Origin: Tachypleus tridentatus | Taxonomy: Eukaryota > Arthropoda > Merostomata > Xiphosura > Limulidae | Reading direction: 5' to 3' | DNA length: 64,000 bases | NCBI RefSeq assembly: GCF_004210375.1 | Contig: NC_134834.1 | Location: 161,281,290 to 161,345,289, forward strand | Shown here: piece after piece, positions 23,541 through 36,395 of the stretch | How the letters are laid out: each line of letters starts with the position of its first letter | How positions within the stretch are numbered: position 1 is the first letter of the stretch | The notes under the pieces: generated by a model | What the model saw: the letters and a program-made list of their open reading frames with translations, nothing else | Database searches by the model: none | What the model was told of the DNA's origin: nothing | Made by a program: the position numbers and the translations under genes

Positions 23541-24604
23541 TAATGTATGAATGGGGAAAACAAAAAATGTGGGTATGGTTCTTACTGACCATATTTTCAC
23601 ATTACTTCCAGGTCCTTGACAGTGCGAGATATTAAACCATATATCATAAGGATATATGGGAAAAAGTAGAAATTGTGTGGAGAGATGGGGAAAATATCTT
23701 AGAAAGAACATAAAAAGAGTCAAAATATTTGAAAAAATAAATTTCAACTCTACTATATAGGAAAAAAAACTCCAATCCTTTGTTAGGGTGAAGTGACTGA
23801 GAAATAAAACAGTTCACTTTAACTTTTGACAATGAATCTTACAGAGAAACTTATAGGGGAAACCAGAAGACCTTTTCATACACATCTAAAAACACATTAG
23901 TTCATTATATTCATATGGCTAACAACCCCAGCAGAACACTTCCTATACAAAAACAGAACCTCAGGAATAGAGAAACAAAACCTATTTAAAGTTTTGATCC
24001 TACGGTAAATCAAATATCGAAGAGATAAATATATGGAAGTTATACTCATTTTTCTGAACATTTTCTAAGGACAAAAAAGATTCTTTTTGCAGCAAGAACT
24101 GCAGGGTAAATGTGTTCTGATTGTGTTGATACAACAGTAACTTTTTATCTATTAAATATGATACCACTTATTGAAAAAATAATTTTTTAAAACTTCATTT
24201 CTTAAAACAATATTTATAAATTATATTAATAAAAAAGATATAGTGAAATGGTCAGGTTTAGTTCCAGTGAAAGTCGGGTTCTTGTTATACAAAGAGTATT
24301 TAATATTTTTTCTATGACAAACAAGGGCTTGTTGTTTGTATCGTAACTATTTTTATAATTACCTGAATTTAGAATGCCAAAGTGGAAATTTTTTTAGATT
24401 TTTGTTTGTAGTGCCATTTAATAGATAGTGATGCAGTGTACTTATTGTTTCAGTCACATAGACACAGATATGCAAGCCGTGTCCTTTACGTTATAGTAAG
24501 GCTAGAAAATATTATATAATGCTGCAATTGTTAATACATAGTGTGTACAATGCTGTTTTATTATTAATTGTGCTTTTAGTGCGTTATTTTAGTAAATTTT
24601 GGAT
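23541..24604. other. No gene recognised
   Basis: AT-rich; small open frames only. Confidence 0.4.
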
Positions 24605-26110
24605 AATTATAACTGTAATGTAACAGAACTGAGATTTGTGGAGAAGAAATCCAAATGTGAGTGGAAGAAATGAATCTTGAGTGACATGTTGCACTTCATT
24701 GTTTTGTATGCTTTGAGAAGTTTGTCTACCAGCTGAATGTAATGTGAGGCTCTGTAATTGCCAAGAAAATTGTCAACAACGTCTTTGAAGGCTTTCCAGG
24801 CAATCTTTTCTGGCCCAACCATCAGATCTTCGAACCGCTTGTCACTCATAACATGTCTGATCTAAGAGCCAACAAAAATGCCCTCTTTGATCTTGGCCTC
24901 AGTTATTCTTGGGAACATCTGTCTTAAATAATGAAAACCTTCACCTTCTTTGTTCATTGCTTTCACAAAATTCTTCATAAGTCCCAATTTTATGTGAAGA
25001 GGAGGCAAAAAAATCTTTGCCGGATAGACAAGTGGTTCATGTGCCACATGTTTCTGTCCTGGAACTAACTTTTTACAGAGTAGCCAGCTCTGTCTAGAAT
25101 AAAATGACTCTGGCATGACTGTCCCATTCACAGATGAAACAACAGTACATTGTATATAGCCCAGCTGCAGTCCCAGTAACAGAGTAACGACTTTCAGATC
25201 TCCACAGATATTACAGTTGTACTTGCTGTACTGGATGTGGTTCAGCAACATTTCCATGTTCTCATATGTTTCTTTCATGTGTGCTACATAACCAACAGGT
25301 ATTGAAGGGTGAACGTTGGCATTGTGTAACAGAACAGCTATGAGGCTTAACAATGAAGAATCAATAAAAAGACGCCACTCTTGCGGGTCATGGTCACAAC
25401 CCAAAGTAGAGAACAATCCTTTGATGTCAATACAGAAACAGAGACTGTTAATTTGTGCAAAGAATTTGGTTATATCATCTTGGCGGCTTCGAAAATCAGA
25501 AATTTTCGTACCTGGTGACAGTAAACACCATTCCTGCATTCTCTAACCTAACAATTCGGCATTTGCTTTTGACAGACTCAAATCTCAAACCAGATCATTT
25601 AATTCTGACTGTGTAATGAGATGTAGATCGCCTGAGGAGCATGGTTCAAAATCCAGATCAGTGTCACTGCATTGCAGTTTCTTCATCTGGTTTGTCTAAG
25701 GTCCATTCCTCTGGTGGTTTTGGAATTGGAAGACTGTCATCATGTGGCAGTGGTCTCATTGCTGAAGGCAGATTAGGGTATTCAATTTACTTCTGCCAAA
25801 AACAAGACACGTTAGTCAAACAGAAGTAACAGTCCATCACATGGTCTTTCTGTTCTCACTATATCACTGGGACAGCAAACGACATTGTCTTTTGAGTGCC
25901 TCTGAGCCAGGCTCTCAGACAGACAGCACATGTTGCACAACAAATGTGAGGTGCTCATTCCTGGTCTTGATCACCAATTTTACTGCCAAAGTACAGAAGA
26001 TATGCTTTCTTCACAAGAGCAGGCATTAAGCATCTCTCATGAACAAGCAAAAATTTGCCACAAATACAGAATGTATTGTGGCTGTTACGACATTGACAAG
26101 ATATATTGAC
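24605..26110 (-). pseudogene. Degenerate copy of an unnamed dispersed protein family
   Basis: Reading right to left, one frame starts near 26,110 with a Cys-rich stretch (NTFCICGKFLLVHERCLMPA) and passes KKAYLLYFGSKIGDQDQ, CCATCAVC and DCYFCLTNV. It goes on through PLPHDDSLPIPKPPEEW, ELNDLV-stop-DLSLSKANAELL and EWCLLSPGTKISDF. The conserved body follows: QEWRLFIDSS, NICGDLKVVTLLLGLQLGY, LPPLHIKLGLMKNFVKAM, IKEGIFVG, WKAFKDVVDNFLGNYRA and MSLKIHFFHSHLDFF. The copy stops abruptly at about 24,605. There are at least eight in-frame stops. I recall this family as widespread, unnamed and repetitive in arthropod and other animal genomes, probably transposon-derived; function unknown. Confidence 0.85.
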
Positions 26111-29100
26111 CAACACCAATCATCCTGTATAACGTCTATAACATCTAACATGCTTGTTACAGTGCTACTGAGGTAATGCTATATTCTGAAACAATATGTA
26201 CATACTATAAGGTCTATAATAATCCAATGAGCAGCATCTGCATATGCAAAGTCACTTTTATAGACTGCTGGGACAGTGTCAAGCTGGCTCTGGCCTGCCT
26301 GGGCTGCACACTTCCAGAGAACAGCTTCCAACCTGGCTTGATTTTTCATGCCTGGACATGCCCAGACTGCACAAAACATTGTTCATAGGTCTCTTACAGA
26401 AATGAAAATTTTTGACACAAATATAAGACAAAACTGAAGATTTCGATAAAACGGTACGTGATGGGCAAATTTGAATGTGATTTTCATGATCAGCAGCCAA
26501 AAATCTACAAGGAACACCCAACAGTGTTCAAGAAGCAAAACCTTTGTTGTGCAGTGGAATCAGTTCCAAAGAAATTTCACCACCAACAGCCGTGATAAGT
26601 AGCCATATGAGGGGGGGAGGCAAAAACAGAAACAGGAGAGAAGTAATCTGAAGCACCCATGGACCAATTAGCATAAAATTAAGAAATCAACAGAAGATTG
26701 CAGAGGAGCAGTCTAAGCCCAGGTTCAAGAAGTTATGAACACCACAAAGATCAGGTCCTTAAGTAATTGGGAGAGATGAAGGTTCTGGATATAAGAGAAA
26801 GGGATGCAGACACAAACACTAGGAGATCACAAAATAAATAAACCAGGACAAAACATATAGCAGAGGAAGAAATGGAAATCAAAGTGGCAAACAAATAATA
26901 GATATCTTCACTAAAAGTAATAGGATTATAATGGAAAGCTTCAAGGAGGAGGAGAAGGGTGGATATAGAGAGGAAAAAGGTATGGTAAAGATAAACAAAA
27001 ATGAACAGATACTTAAGAAGAAAGAGGGCAATCTTGAGCAGAAAGAAAAGATAAAGAGACTGGGAATCACAAGATATAAAAGAACAATGGCCTAAGGCCA
27101 TAGCAAAGCATGAATACAAGAAAAATGTAGAACAATACAGAGTTGGAACAGAAGAAAGTACACAATGTAAAACAAACATCATGATATAAAGGTAAAAAAA
27201 AAAAAAGATAAAATATTTCATACCTGATTCATAACCTTAGCATATAGAAAAAGAGGAAATATGGTACAAAAACAAAGTTGCAAACAAGTAGATGTAACAA
27301 AAGCAATATAGCACTTAAGAAAAAAAAAAGCAGTATTTATTTGACTAAGCTGACTAGAAACTCAAAAAGCATGGGAACAAACAAGTTTGAACACAGGCAA
27401 TACTGAAGAAAGTAAGTTTATGATCATATACTAGAGTGCAAAAAACTACAGAATTGTAACAATTATGTCACAGGCTGGCACAATATATGCAGACACGTAT
27501 AGGCATTTGAGTTTCTTCAAGACTCTTTGGCAGGTACATCCATGGCAGTTACACGTGAGGTAATAGCTCTTAGTGATACAAACAGTTAAGCAGCATTTCT
27601 ATTTTCAGTTACTTCAATATTTAATTAATCAGACCTAAGGTTAAACTGACTGCCACAAATATTATAAACTAATCACAATTAAAGGTTTTTGAGTATTACT
27701 ATTGTTGATTATTTCAACTACACAGTAATTGAAATATTACCACCAAGCTTACCTTCCTTGTTTTTATTATGCAAAGCTACTAAGACTATCTACCATTGTT
27801 ACTAATTGTTAGTTGCTAACCTGTAGACAAGCACCTGGCTGGCAACATCCACTGTCAGACAGACAAACAGTGAAAGAAAGTGTCTGTGTGTGTGACCTGC
27901 TGACCAAAAGAAAGACAACTCTTTCTGGCAGTACTCACTGCTAGCCTTTGATTTCATTGGACTCTTGAAAGGCAAACAGTTTTTTTATTGCTTTTATGTA
28001 TCATAGTTTGAAGAACACTATTAATCAATTAATGGGGCCATCAGTTAATTAATTAGAAAATACCACTAATCGCCCAGCTCTAAATATTATACACTGTTTT
28101 TTTCTTCAAAACAGTTTGGAATGCAAAAATAATGCAAGCCTAAATAAAAATGTCAATTAGTTCCTCTAAAATAATGAGAAAACAAATATAAGATGAAAGT
28201 AAGAATGTCCTTCAGTAATGTCAGAAAACTTTATTTTTAGTAGAAATACAGCAATATAAGCTAAATATACGAGTGTGTTGGACTAAGAATTCTTCTAAAG
28301 TAGATATCTCTGACTTGTTAGCAATATATTCAAAAAATAAGCAACAGTGTGCACTTCACTTAATTTCAAAATAGTAAACATATTTTGAACAAGTGAAACA
28401 TATGTACAAATATTCCTAACACTATGGAGGTCATAGCTGTATCTTAAACACCATATAGTTTTTTATTTTTGTCAAAAGTGTACTCAGACATATTCAGTTG
28501 CTTTGGAATTCAGTTGATAAGTCAAACTTATTTACTCTATTTCTATCACCAGACTTTACATATATGGTTCACTTACACTGTCATTGATTTATCGCAGTTG
28601 TATCCTGTACATCAAAGATCATCTGTCCTTTGTCAGAGTCCACTCAGTCTGGTTCAGTTACTTTAGAGCATTCTCTACCAAGATAACATTCTTCTCACTC
28701 TAACATATCAACTTTTACTCCACAATTAACTTCACATTTAAACTTCTCCTTCCTCTACTCTTTTTTTTTTTTTTTGTCTGATTGCTTCTATTCACACATT
28801 TATTACTTAGAGCTTCTTGAAATCTCTATACCATTGACATCAATGAATTATAAACACAGCGTACAAGTCTTACAGAGTAACTTAACCAAGCTTGTCATAA
28901 CTATCACTTGTAAAAAAATTGCTTTTAACCTTCTTGTTATAAAATAACTAAACACTTATGAAATATTCACTCGCAGAATAAATCAATAACACCTATACTA
29001 AACAATCTCTTATACCTGACAAGTAGGGCTCAATTTTAAGGAAACTTCCAGGTTGTCCTAAGGGCAATCTGACCTGCATCAAAGGCTGTACAGAAGGCTG

Positions 29101-30149
29101 TATTGTTTGTCAGAAAAACATGAGCCTTAAAAAAATATTCAATTACAAGAATATTGATGTACAAAGACCCTAAAAAAGATCCAATTATGAGAAATTTATA
29201 ATATTTGTATCTTATTTATTTAATTAATTCAAAAGTACAATTAATATTTAGTTGGTAATTTTGCATCAATATTCAACTAATTTTATGTCTTGTTTTCTGG
29301 GAAGTTTCATTACATTGGCCTCCAGGTAATGTACAAGCTGTAATAAAATTAGGTGTGTATTAGAATTCTCACACATACTACTATACCTAAAATGCACACA
29401 ATACTTGAATGTCAACAACCCACAAACACACCTATGATATGTGTTGTCTTCCACACTCATAGTTTGTACCAACTTGGAGAGATGCAAAAGTAGCCTTTTT
29501 TATTTACTGTTATTTCATTCTTACTGATCAAAACTCAAACTTTTTATTGCAGTTTTTATTATTAAGCTCTATATAATTCATGGATTTTCCCATTTTTCTC
29601 ATGGTAGCTAGGTCTTCTGTACTCTCTAATCTCAACTGGTTATATCCATCTCAAGTTAGCTAAAGGCCTATAGATACATAACACTATGTAGCAATATTTT
29701 TACCTTTTCTTGTTCCTGGGCAGAAAGTGTTATTTCCCAATTGCTTATGCCTAAAGTGAATGGAAAAGACCTGTTTTTCTTTTCAAAATTTGCTTGTGGC
29801 CTGGGAGCATATGAGAAAAACGTGATGGGAGACTACATTTGGGGGCTGATATGTGAAAGTGATTTACATTACAGTTGCAAACCTCAAAAAACTACTCACT
29901 TCTAAACATTTTTGTATAACTTTAGCATAAATACATGTAAATTTTGATTCATATGTTATTTTGTTTAGACCTTGTGTAAAAAACAATGTGCAAATTTGCT
30001 CATTTTTACATAGAAAATAGATTAATTTTTAAATTTCATTATCCAGGTCACAAAAGCAAAGTTTGAAAGGAATAATGGCCATTTTCTGTACTTTTACAAC
30101 ATAAGCAGTTAAGAAATAACATATACTATCCAGAAACGAAATTTGTATT
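26111..30149. other. No gene recognised
   Basis: Four kilobases of AT-rich sequence. A GC-richer patch at 26,230-26,400 opens frames on both strands but matches nothing I know. Simple A/T and purine-rich stretches occur at 26,750-27,340 and a T-run near 28,761. Confidence 0.4.
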
Positions 30150-30345
30150 ACATGGTGTAATCGACAGGAGGTCAATGTTTCAACTCTGTGGTATTTCTGG
30201 GTGTTTCAAATGTGTCTCAAGTATTGAGCACATAAAGGCAATAAGGATATACATTCACAAGGGCATAAAAATAACTGTACACTAATGATTGACTCAGAAG
30301 AGAGATATGTTAAAAAACGTTCCTGTTTATGCTAACTACAAATGT
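30150..30345 (+). repeat. Possible 5' LTR fragment
   Basis: Shares a diverged but colinear stretch with 36,190-36,395: gtggtatttctggg, then gggcataaaaataact, gactcagaagagagatatgt, and tgctaactacaaatg. The pair is in direct orientation and brackets the Gypsy-like internal region, so it may be LTR sequence. It could also be an unrelated dispersed repeat. Confidence 0.35.
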
Positions 30346-31164
30346 CTCTATAAAGTATCAGAGTCAGATCTTTACTTTAACTGCAGATTTTCTCAAATTA
30401 GTACTTGTGTGCTTCATTCACCATTACATTCCTCAATTTAATATAAATAATTTGTGACTGCTAGTAATAGTTTAAAATCCAATAGCTAGCCTACCTGGCC
30501 TGCCCATCACAACTGGCACAGATTTGGAGCAACTAATGACAGGTTGGTTAGAGTAAAGAAAGGAGTAAAAGTAAAAAAAGTTAGCCTAAGGTAGAATAAG
30601 TACTTTAAGTAACATGTAAGTTTAAATAAGTGAATGTGGCTACTGCTGGTGTAGATACTTCTACAGATGAGGGTAATGTTAAAGCTGCAGCAGATTAACC
30701 AGCACAATTAAGTGCACCTGGAACTATGCATTTAATGGGCTCGATGAGGATGTCAAAAGTTATAGGATGCTTTGAATGTAGCTGTCAGAATATCCAAATA
30801 TTTTGAAACTAAGAACCACAGGAGAAGCAAAACATTTTATTAAAGCTTATGATGAACTGTGTGAGAATCAGACTTTCAGGTTTTAGCACAGAGATTAACA
30901 GAGGAATACAGAAAGTGAAAAACACCAAATACAATTTTGGCACAAGTAATTTAACTCAATAGCAAGGTAAGTCAGTTTAAGCATTTGGGCACAAGTTGCA
31001 AGAATTGGGAAATAGATTACATAGAGTATACAGGTAACTAAATGAAATAATGATTCAAAATACAGTAAAATCTAATTATGAGGTTTACTTAGTAATACAG
31101 CTAGCAATCATGTAAATTATCCACAATGATGAGAAAACCCACTTGTAAAGAAAATTATATATTT

Positions 31165-31400
31165 AAAAATGGCTGGTATGGGCAGAGAAAGCCCTAGTAG
31201 AGGAGTGAACAACGTTTCAACCTTATTTGGTCATCGTCAGGTTCACAAAGAAAAAAAGGGTTACTGACCGGTAGCTGACCACATGCTTGAAGGCAGTTGG
31301 ATAATTGAGTGTGGGAGTATAGAGTACGTGCTTAGATGTTGGATATATTTATTAATATACGTATAAAGGTGTTCCATCAAACTACAAACAATCTGAATTC
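31165..31400 (-). repeat. Penelope-like 3' UTR fragment, reverse orientation
   Basis: In reverse complement it carries 'tttgtgaacctgacgatgacc' and 'gctttctctgcccatacca', colinear with the 3' part of the Penelope remnant at 22,740-22,910. It lies between the gag-like and pol parts of the Gypsy element. Confidence 0.75.
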
Positions 31401-31799
31401 CTAAAACTTAACAATACATGACAAGGTCAGAGGTAAAGATAAGAGGTATTCATAAAGAAATCCATTGAATAAGAATGCATGGAGAAATGCAACCCTAACA
31501 AGAAGTGATAACGGTATGAAAACAAGAGTACAGTAAGTGATAATAGAATAAGGTAGAATATGATAAAAAATGGAACCTTTAAAACAGGGAAATAACAATT
31601 CAAACCCCCCAAATGACTCCACACTTATTGTTGGCATTAGCAACAGAGAAGGACAGCATATGTTAAGAACACTAACAGACAGGCACAAAAATTAAGATAG
31701 ATTGGGACTCTATCTTAGGAAATGTGTAAATAGAGCATAAACAAGGTTTTATAACACTGTTAGAAGTGCATAGAAATACATTTGTAGAAGAAGGTAAAC

Positions 31800-33960
31800 A
31801 GAATGGTCATACAAATAAAGATAAACAGAATTGTGTTGAATGACAATAAACCTCTAGCACAGAGACTCTATATAGTGCCTGAGGAGCACAGAGTTGAATT
31901 ACAAAAGTGTGTAAAACAAATGGTCAAACATGGAGTAAAAGAGGACAGCGGTAGTCCATATCCATCCACAACTGTATTAGTTCCTAAGAAGGATGGAAAA
32001 ATAAGGCTCCATGTAGATTTTAAGAAAGTAAATGGAGTAACAGTCAAAGACCACTTATACATTATAAGTATCCAAAAGACACTAGATATGTTATGTAATA
32101 ATAACTACTTTTTATCTATTGATTTACAAAGTGGATATTAGCAGGTAGAAACAGAAGAGGAAGATTAAGTTAAAACTGCTTTTGTGTTGCCTTCAGGTAA
32201 GTATCAGTTTAATAGAATATCCTTTGGTTTATATAGTATTCCTTCAACATTCAAAAGAGTAATGGATTTTCTGTTATCATGGTTGTAAGATTCAGAATCC
32301 TTTTGCTACTCAGATGATATTACAGTGTTCACTGCAAGTTCTGAAGAACACTTAGAATGGTTAAGGTATGTATTTGATAGATTCCAAGAAGCAAACTTGT
32401 AGATAAAGCCAAGTAAATGTCAGTTTTTGAAAAACAGTAGAATATCTAGGTCATTTGGTAGCTGCAGATGGTTTAAAACCTTGTCCTAAAAGTGAAGAGG
32501 TTTGTAAGAAATATCCAGTGCCAAAAACAGTAAGAGATATTCATGCACTTCTAGTATTTGACAGAAAGTTTATACTACATTTTGCATTGTTGGCAAAACC
32601 CTTAACTGAGGTAATCAAGAAAAAAAGAATTTCACTAGACAGATAAAACACAGGAAGCACTTGAGAGATTAAGAGATGCTTTATTAAAGGCACCAAATTT
32701 AGCTACCCAGATTTAAGTAAATAAATTATTTATCCTAAGCACAAATACTTGAGGTTTTGCTATAGGTACAGTATTATCACAATTAAATGAAAATTGAAAA
32801 GAACATCCTATAACATATCAGAGTGGACAGTTATGGAAAGCTGAAATAAATTATTCAGTCTCAGAACAAGAATGCATGGAAGTAAAACTTTCTATTGTTA
32901 TCTGTGTGGTAGGAAGTTCACCATCATTACAGATCAGGCAATATTAAGATGGTTAATGACATTAAAAGATTCCACCTCTAGGCTAGCCAAATTGTCATTA
33001 TTATTCCAGGATTATGATATTTAAATAAAACACAGACCAGATAGAAAACATTCTAATGTAGAAGCTCTGAGTAGAATTAGAGAAGGAAATCCAAAAACTA
33101 AAGAAAAACAGTCTAGTAACAAAGTAAGAAAAATAAAAACAGAAAATGAGGACAATTTAGAAGTAATTTGGTATTTTTATCATACAATTAGCGAGCAAAA
33201 GAAATACGAGTAATAAATAACTTAAGGAACAATGTATTACAGGGAGAAGATACAGAATACACATTAGAATCAGATATGTAAAAGCACTGATAATGACAGA
33301 TCTTTACTGTACCACAGTTTAAAATTTACAATTATGAAAACATTTCATATCATTTGGAACACATTTAGCTCTTGCAAAAACATATAGTAGGATAAATAAA
33401 AGCTTATTTTGATTAAATATGCAAAATAACAATAAAGATTATTGCAATTCGTGCAATAAATGTCAAAGACAAGACTGTACTTTAAAAACACCCCCACACA
33501 ACAAATGCTAAGTTTAACCATGCCTTTTTAATTAATAGCTATGTATATTTTAGGTCTGTTTCACACATCACATGCAGAAAACAAATATATGTCATTAGTT
33601 GCAAATTACTCAACTAGATTTCTAGAAGCAATATGCTTGCTTGATCGAAAAGAAGAAATGATCACTAAGGCATCTGTAAATAACATAGCAGTTAGGCATA
33701 GTATACCCCAATATTTACTGACAGATAAAGGTGTAACTTAATTTCTAAGTTATTGTAGGACATTTGTAACTTGCTTTTCATCCAACTGTTAATGGGTTAG
33801 TGGAAAGATTCAATAGAAATTTATTACATATGATCTCTCAATACTGTGAAAAAGATCAGAAAATGTGGGATGAGCAGGTTTCTTTACCATCATTAGCATA
33901 CAGAAGAGATGAAAATAAGTTTACTCAAGAAAGACCATTCTTTCCATTACATTAACTCCT
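31800..33960 (+). pseudogene. Gypsy pol: reverse transcriptase, RNase H, integrase core
   Basis: Reverse transcriptase motifs in order are VLVPKKDGKIRLHVDFKKVN, FLSIDLQSGY (first catalytic Asp), SFGLYSIPSTFKRVMDF and CYSDDITVF (the YxDD-type pair). After a frameshift near 32,440 comes HLVAADGLKPCPKSEEV. RNase H shows TVLSQLN and a NYSVSEQECM stretch. The integrase zinc region has CNSCNKCQRQ. The core has LGLFHTSHAENKYMSLVANY (first Asp region mutated) and QYLLTDKGVT (second Asp), then THPTVNGLVERFN-like sequence split across frames (Glu region). Stops occur in every domain, so it is inactive. Motif wording identifies the Ty3/Gypsy group. Confidence 0.9.
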
Positions 33961-34017
33961 AGGAAAGTGAATTATGCATAACATTATGATTACAAGGCAG
34001 AACTATTACAGTGAATG

Positions 34018-34296
34018 TTGATTTGTTTGTTTTTTTAATTTCACGCAAAGCCACACGAGGGTTATCTGCACTAGCTATCCATAATTTATCAATTTAAGAC
34101 TAGAGAGAAGGCAGCTAGTCATCACCACCCATCACCAACTCTTAGGCTACTCTTTTATCATTGAATAGTGAGATTGACCATCACATTATAATGTTCCTAT
34201 GGCTGAAAGGACAAGCATGTTTGGTGTGACGGGGATTCAAACCCACGACCCTCAGATTATGAGTCGAGTGATTTAACCACCTGTCCATGCTGGACC
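34018..34296 (-). repeat. Full-length SINE inserted in Gypsy pol, with target duplication
   Basis: Reads from a TTTG tail on the left to the tRNA head (ccatgctggacc) on the right. It is flanked by TACAGTGAATG (34,007-34,017) and TACAGTTAATG (34,297-34,307), an 11-bp duplication with one mismatch. The integrase C-terminus continues right after it. Confidence 0.92.
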
Positions 34297-34480
34297 TACA
34301 GTTAATGCAGTTGACATTCGACTTAGCTAATGAACATTTAACAAAAGCCACTGAGCACACAGAGAAACAAACAAATAAGAACACTAAAACTAGTGACATA
34401 AAACCAGGGTATAAGGTATTGTTATATACCCCTATTAAGAAAGGAAACACTAAACTTGAAAATTATGAAAAGGTCCTTTA

Positions 34481-35726
34481 AAAGTTCTTAAACAAATGAT
34501 TCACCAGATTTAAAAGCTTATGGGAAGAGTACACAGTTGATATATGTTAATACATTAAAGAAGGTAAAAAGATATAAACCTTACTAGTATGAACGTATGA
34601 CTGATGAAACCTAGGCAGATGATCAAGATGAGAATCTAGAAATAAAAACTGAAGATTCAAGTGAGCTTGATTTATCTTGTGATGAGGAAGAAATAACTAA
34701 GGCAGCTAGAAATCCCAGAGTTAGAGGATGCTAATAACATATTATGTGATGAAGTTATCATAACAGATGACTCAAGTAGTACTGTTGATAATGATGTTAG
34801 TGTTTCAGTACTTGAAGATAATGTTTCAGGTACCCCAGCAATGACACAAGGTGATACAACAACCCACGATTATAACTTTAGACCATGTGGTCCTGTACGA
34901 AGTCAGTGAGAAATGATTCCTACACCTACAGAGAAATGAGCGATTGTACACAGACCTAAACATGATGATGTAGTTAGTGTTAACTCAAATATGTGAAAAG
35001 ATAGTGTATGAGACAATTATTTTTATGCATACGAATAGTAGACATATCTAAAGGTTTTCCAAGATCATTGTGCTATTGATGTTCAGAAATATTGCTGGAA
35101 AAAATGTAAGTATTGTTCTGCTAGAGAATAAGATGGGTATGATTTTTCTTGAAGAAGGAAACTATATTATCAGGAGACAAATGGATAGTTGTCAAAGATA
35201 TACCATTCCCACAGAACTGTTAATTCGGTTATGACAGGAACTAGTAGCATTTGAAATTTCATTCAACGTAAATACTCGACAGAGGTTTGGAAAATATGAT
35301 ATCATATGATAAGTCAGAGAACAGCTATATGATTAGCAAAAACCTTACAAGAAGGACTATGTTGATTGATTGTCATATGATGTAATAGTTAAATGATAGT
35401 AACCTATCTGTGAGATAGTGATGTTAATTTTTATGGTTTATTATATGAAGTAATTATAAAAGTATGTATGATATAAGAAAAAAGAAGCATGTTATTGATC
35501 ATTATGATAATGCTCATTGTGATTAAATATTATAGAATGTGATAACTGTTGTTGGACATAATCACAAGCAAGGTATGAATGATTAATGTTTAGTGTTGCT
35601 AGTAGAAATGGATTATATGTATATATGCATAATAAGGATCAATTTAAGTTTGAAGATGGTTGAAGGGTAAAAGGAGAAAAAGTAGTAGTTCCTTACTCAG
35701 CTAAAGATTGGTTAAAAATGGTATTT
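34481..35726 (+). other. Probable Gypsy 3' region, then unrecognised DNA
   Basis: To about 34,980 the plus frame is partly open and Asp/Glu/Ser-rich, in keeping with the end of pol. Beyond that nothing is recognised. A purine-rich run (agggtaaaaggagaaaaag) near 35,666 could be a polypurine tract if the LTR interpretation is right. Confidence 0.35.
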
Positions 35727-36128
35727 GGTTGAGGAATAATTCGTGAGCGTTTTTTCAAGTTAAAAAAATATATTCATAAATGAAACGCTTTCACAAAATA
35801 TTTCATGTCATTTGGTAGATAATTTTTTGCTCTAAGAGATGGTGTGTTTTATTTTCATATGTCTTTAATTTTTGCTTTCATTTTCAGCTCATTAAATGGA
35901 ATGTCAAGTGGACAAAATCGAGCATTTTCGACACCATCTGCTTTTCGCATTTAATTTCTTGCAATTTCGTTTAAAACAATGCATACTATATACCTAGGTA
36001 TTACATGAAATAAAGTATCATAATAAATGTTTTGGGTGTAATGTGTTCATGCATTGAAGTATTGTATAGTCTTGCATGTAATGCTTGAATGAAATTATTT
36101 AAAAACGCTCAAGAATTATTCCTCAACC
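35727..36128. mobile_element. 402-bp MITE with 28-bp inverted ends
   Basis: The left end begins GGTTGAGGAATAATTCGTGA and the right end is its reverse complement with one mismatch over 28 bases. The right flank is TA; the left flank is TT, so a TA target duplication may have decayed. There is no coding sequence. Its ends look mariner-like, which is an inference. Confidence 0.85.
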
Positions 36129-36189
36129 TAATATATCACAGAAAATACTGTAAATATTGCCCATTGTAAAAATGGAAAGGTGGAAACAG

Positions 36190-36395
36190 AGAGGTTTGGT
36201 GATAAAAATTTCTAAAGGAGATAGGAATGAAGCATTTGTGGCATTTCTGGGCAAGTTCTGAATAAATATAGGCAGAAAGGAAAAATGTGATATATTTCCA
36301 TAAAGGCATAAAAAATAATTATATAATGGAGCTTGACTAAGAAGAGAGAGATGTTGAGAAACATTTGTGTTTATGTTAACTACAAATGACATAAT
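36190..36395 (+). repeat. Possible 3' LTR fragment
   Basis: Direct-orientation, diverged match to 30,150-30,345. It sits just right of the MITE at 35,727-36,128. Confidence 0.35.

Larger units (their letters stand above)
30690..34980 (+). mobile_element. Ty3/Gypsy LTR retrotransposon, degenerate
   Basis: Worn gag-like sequence lies at about 30,690-31,160. It is followed by a reverse-oriented Penelope fragment (31,165-31,400), then pol: reverse transcriptase from 31,800, RNase H from about 32,690, integrase from about 33,400, and the integrase C-terminus after a SINE insertion (34,297-34,480). Acidic, partly open sequence runs on to about 34,980. Stops and frameshifts are frequent throughout. 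No protease and no clear LTR boundary, primer-binding site or polypurine tract was found. Confidence 0.85.

Noticed and set aside
26230..26520. GC-richer patch with frames on both strands
   Set aside because: Frames conflict, no motif or splice signals; the next recognisable feature is the pseudogene to its left.
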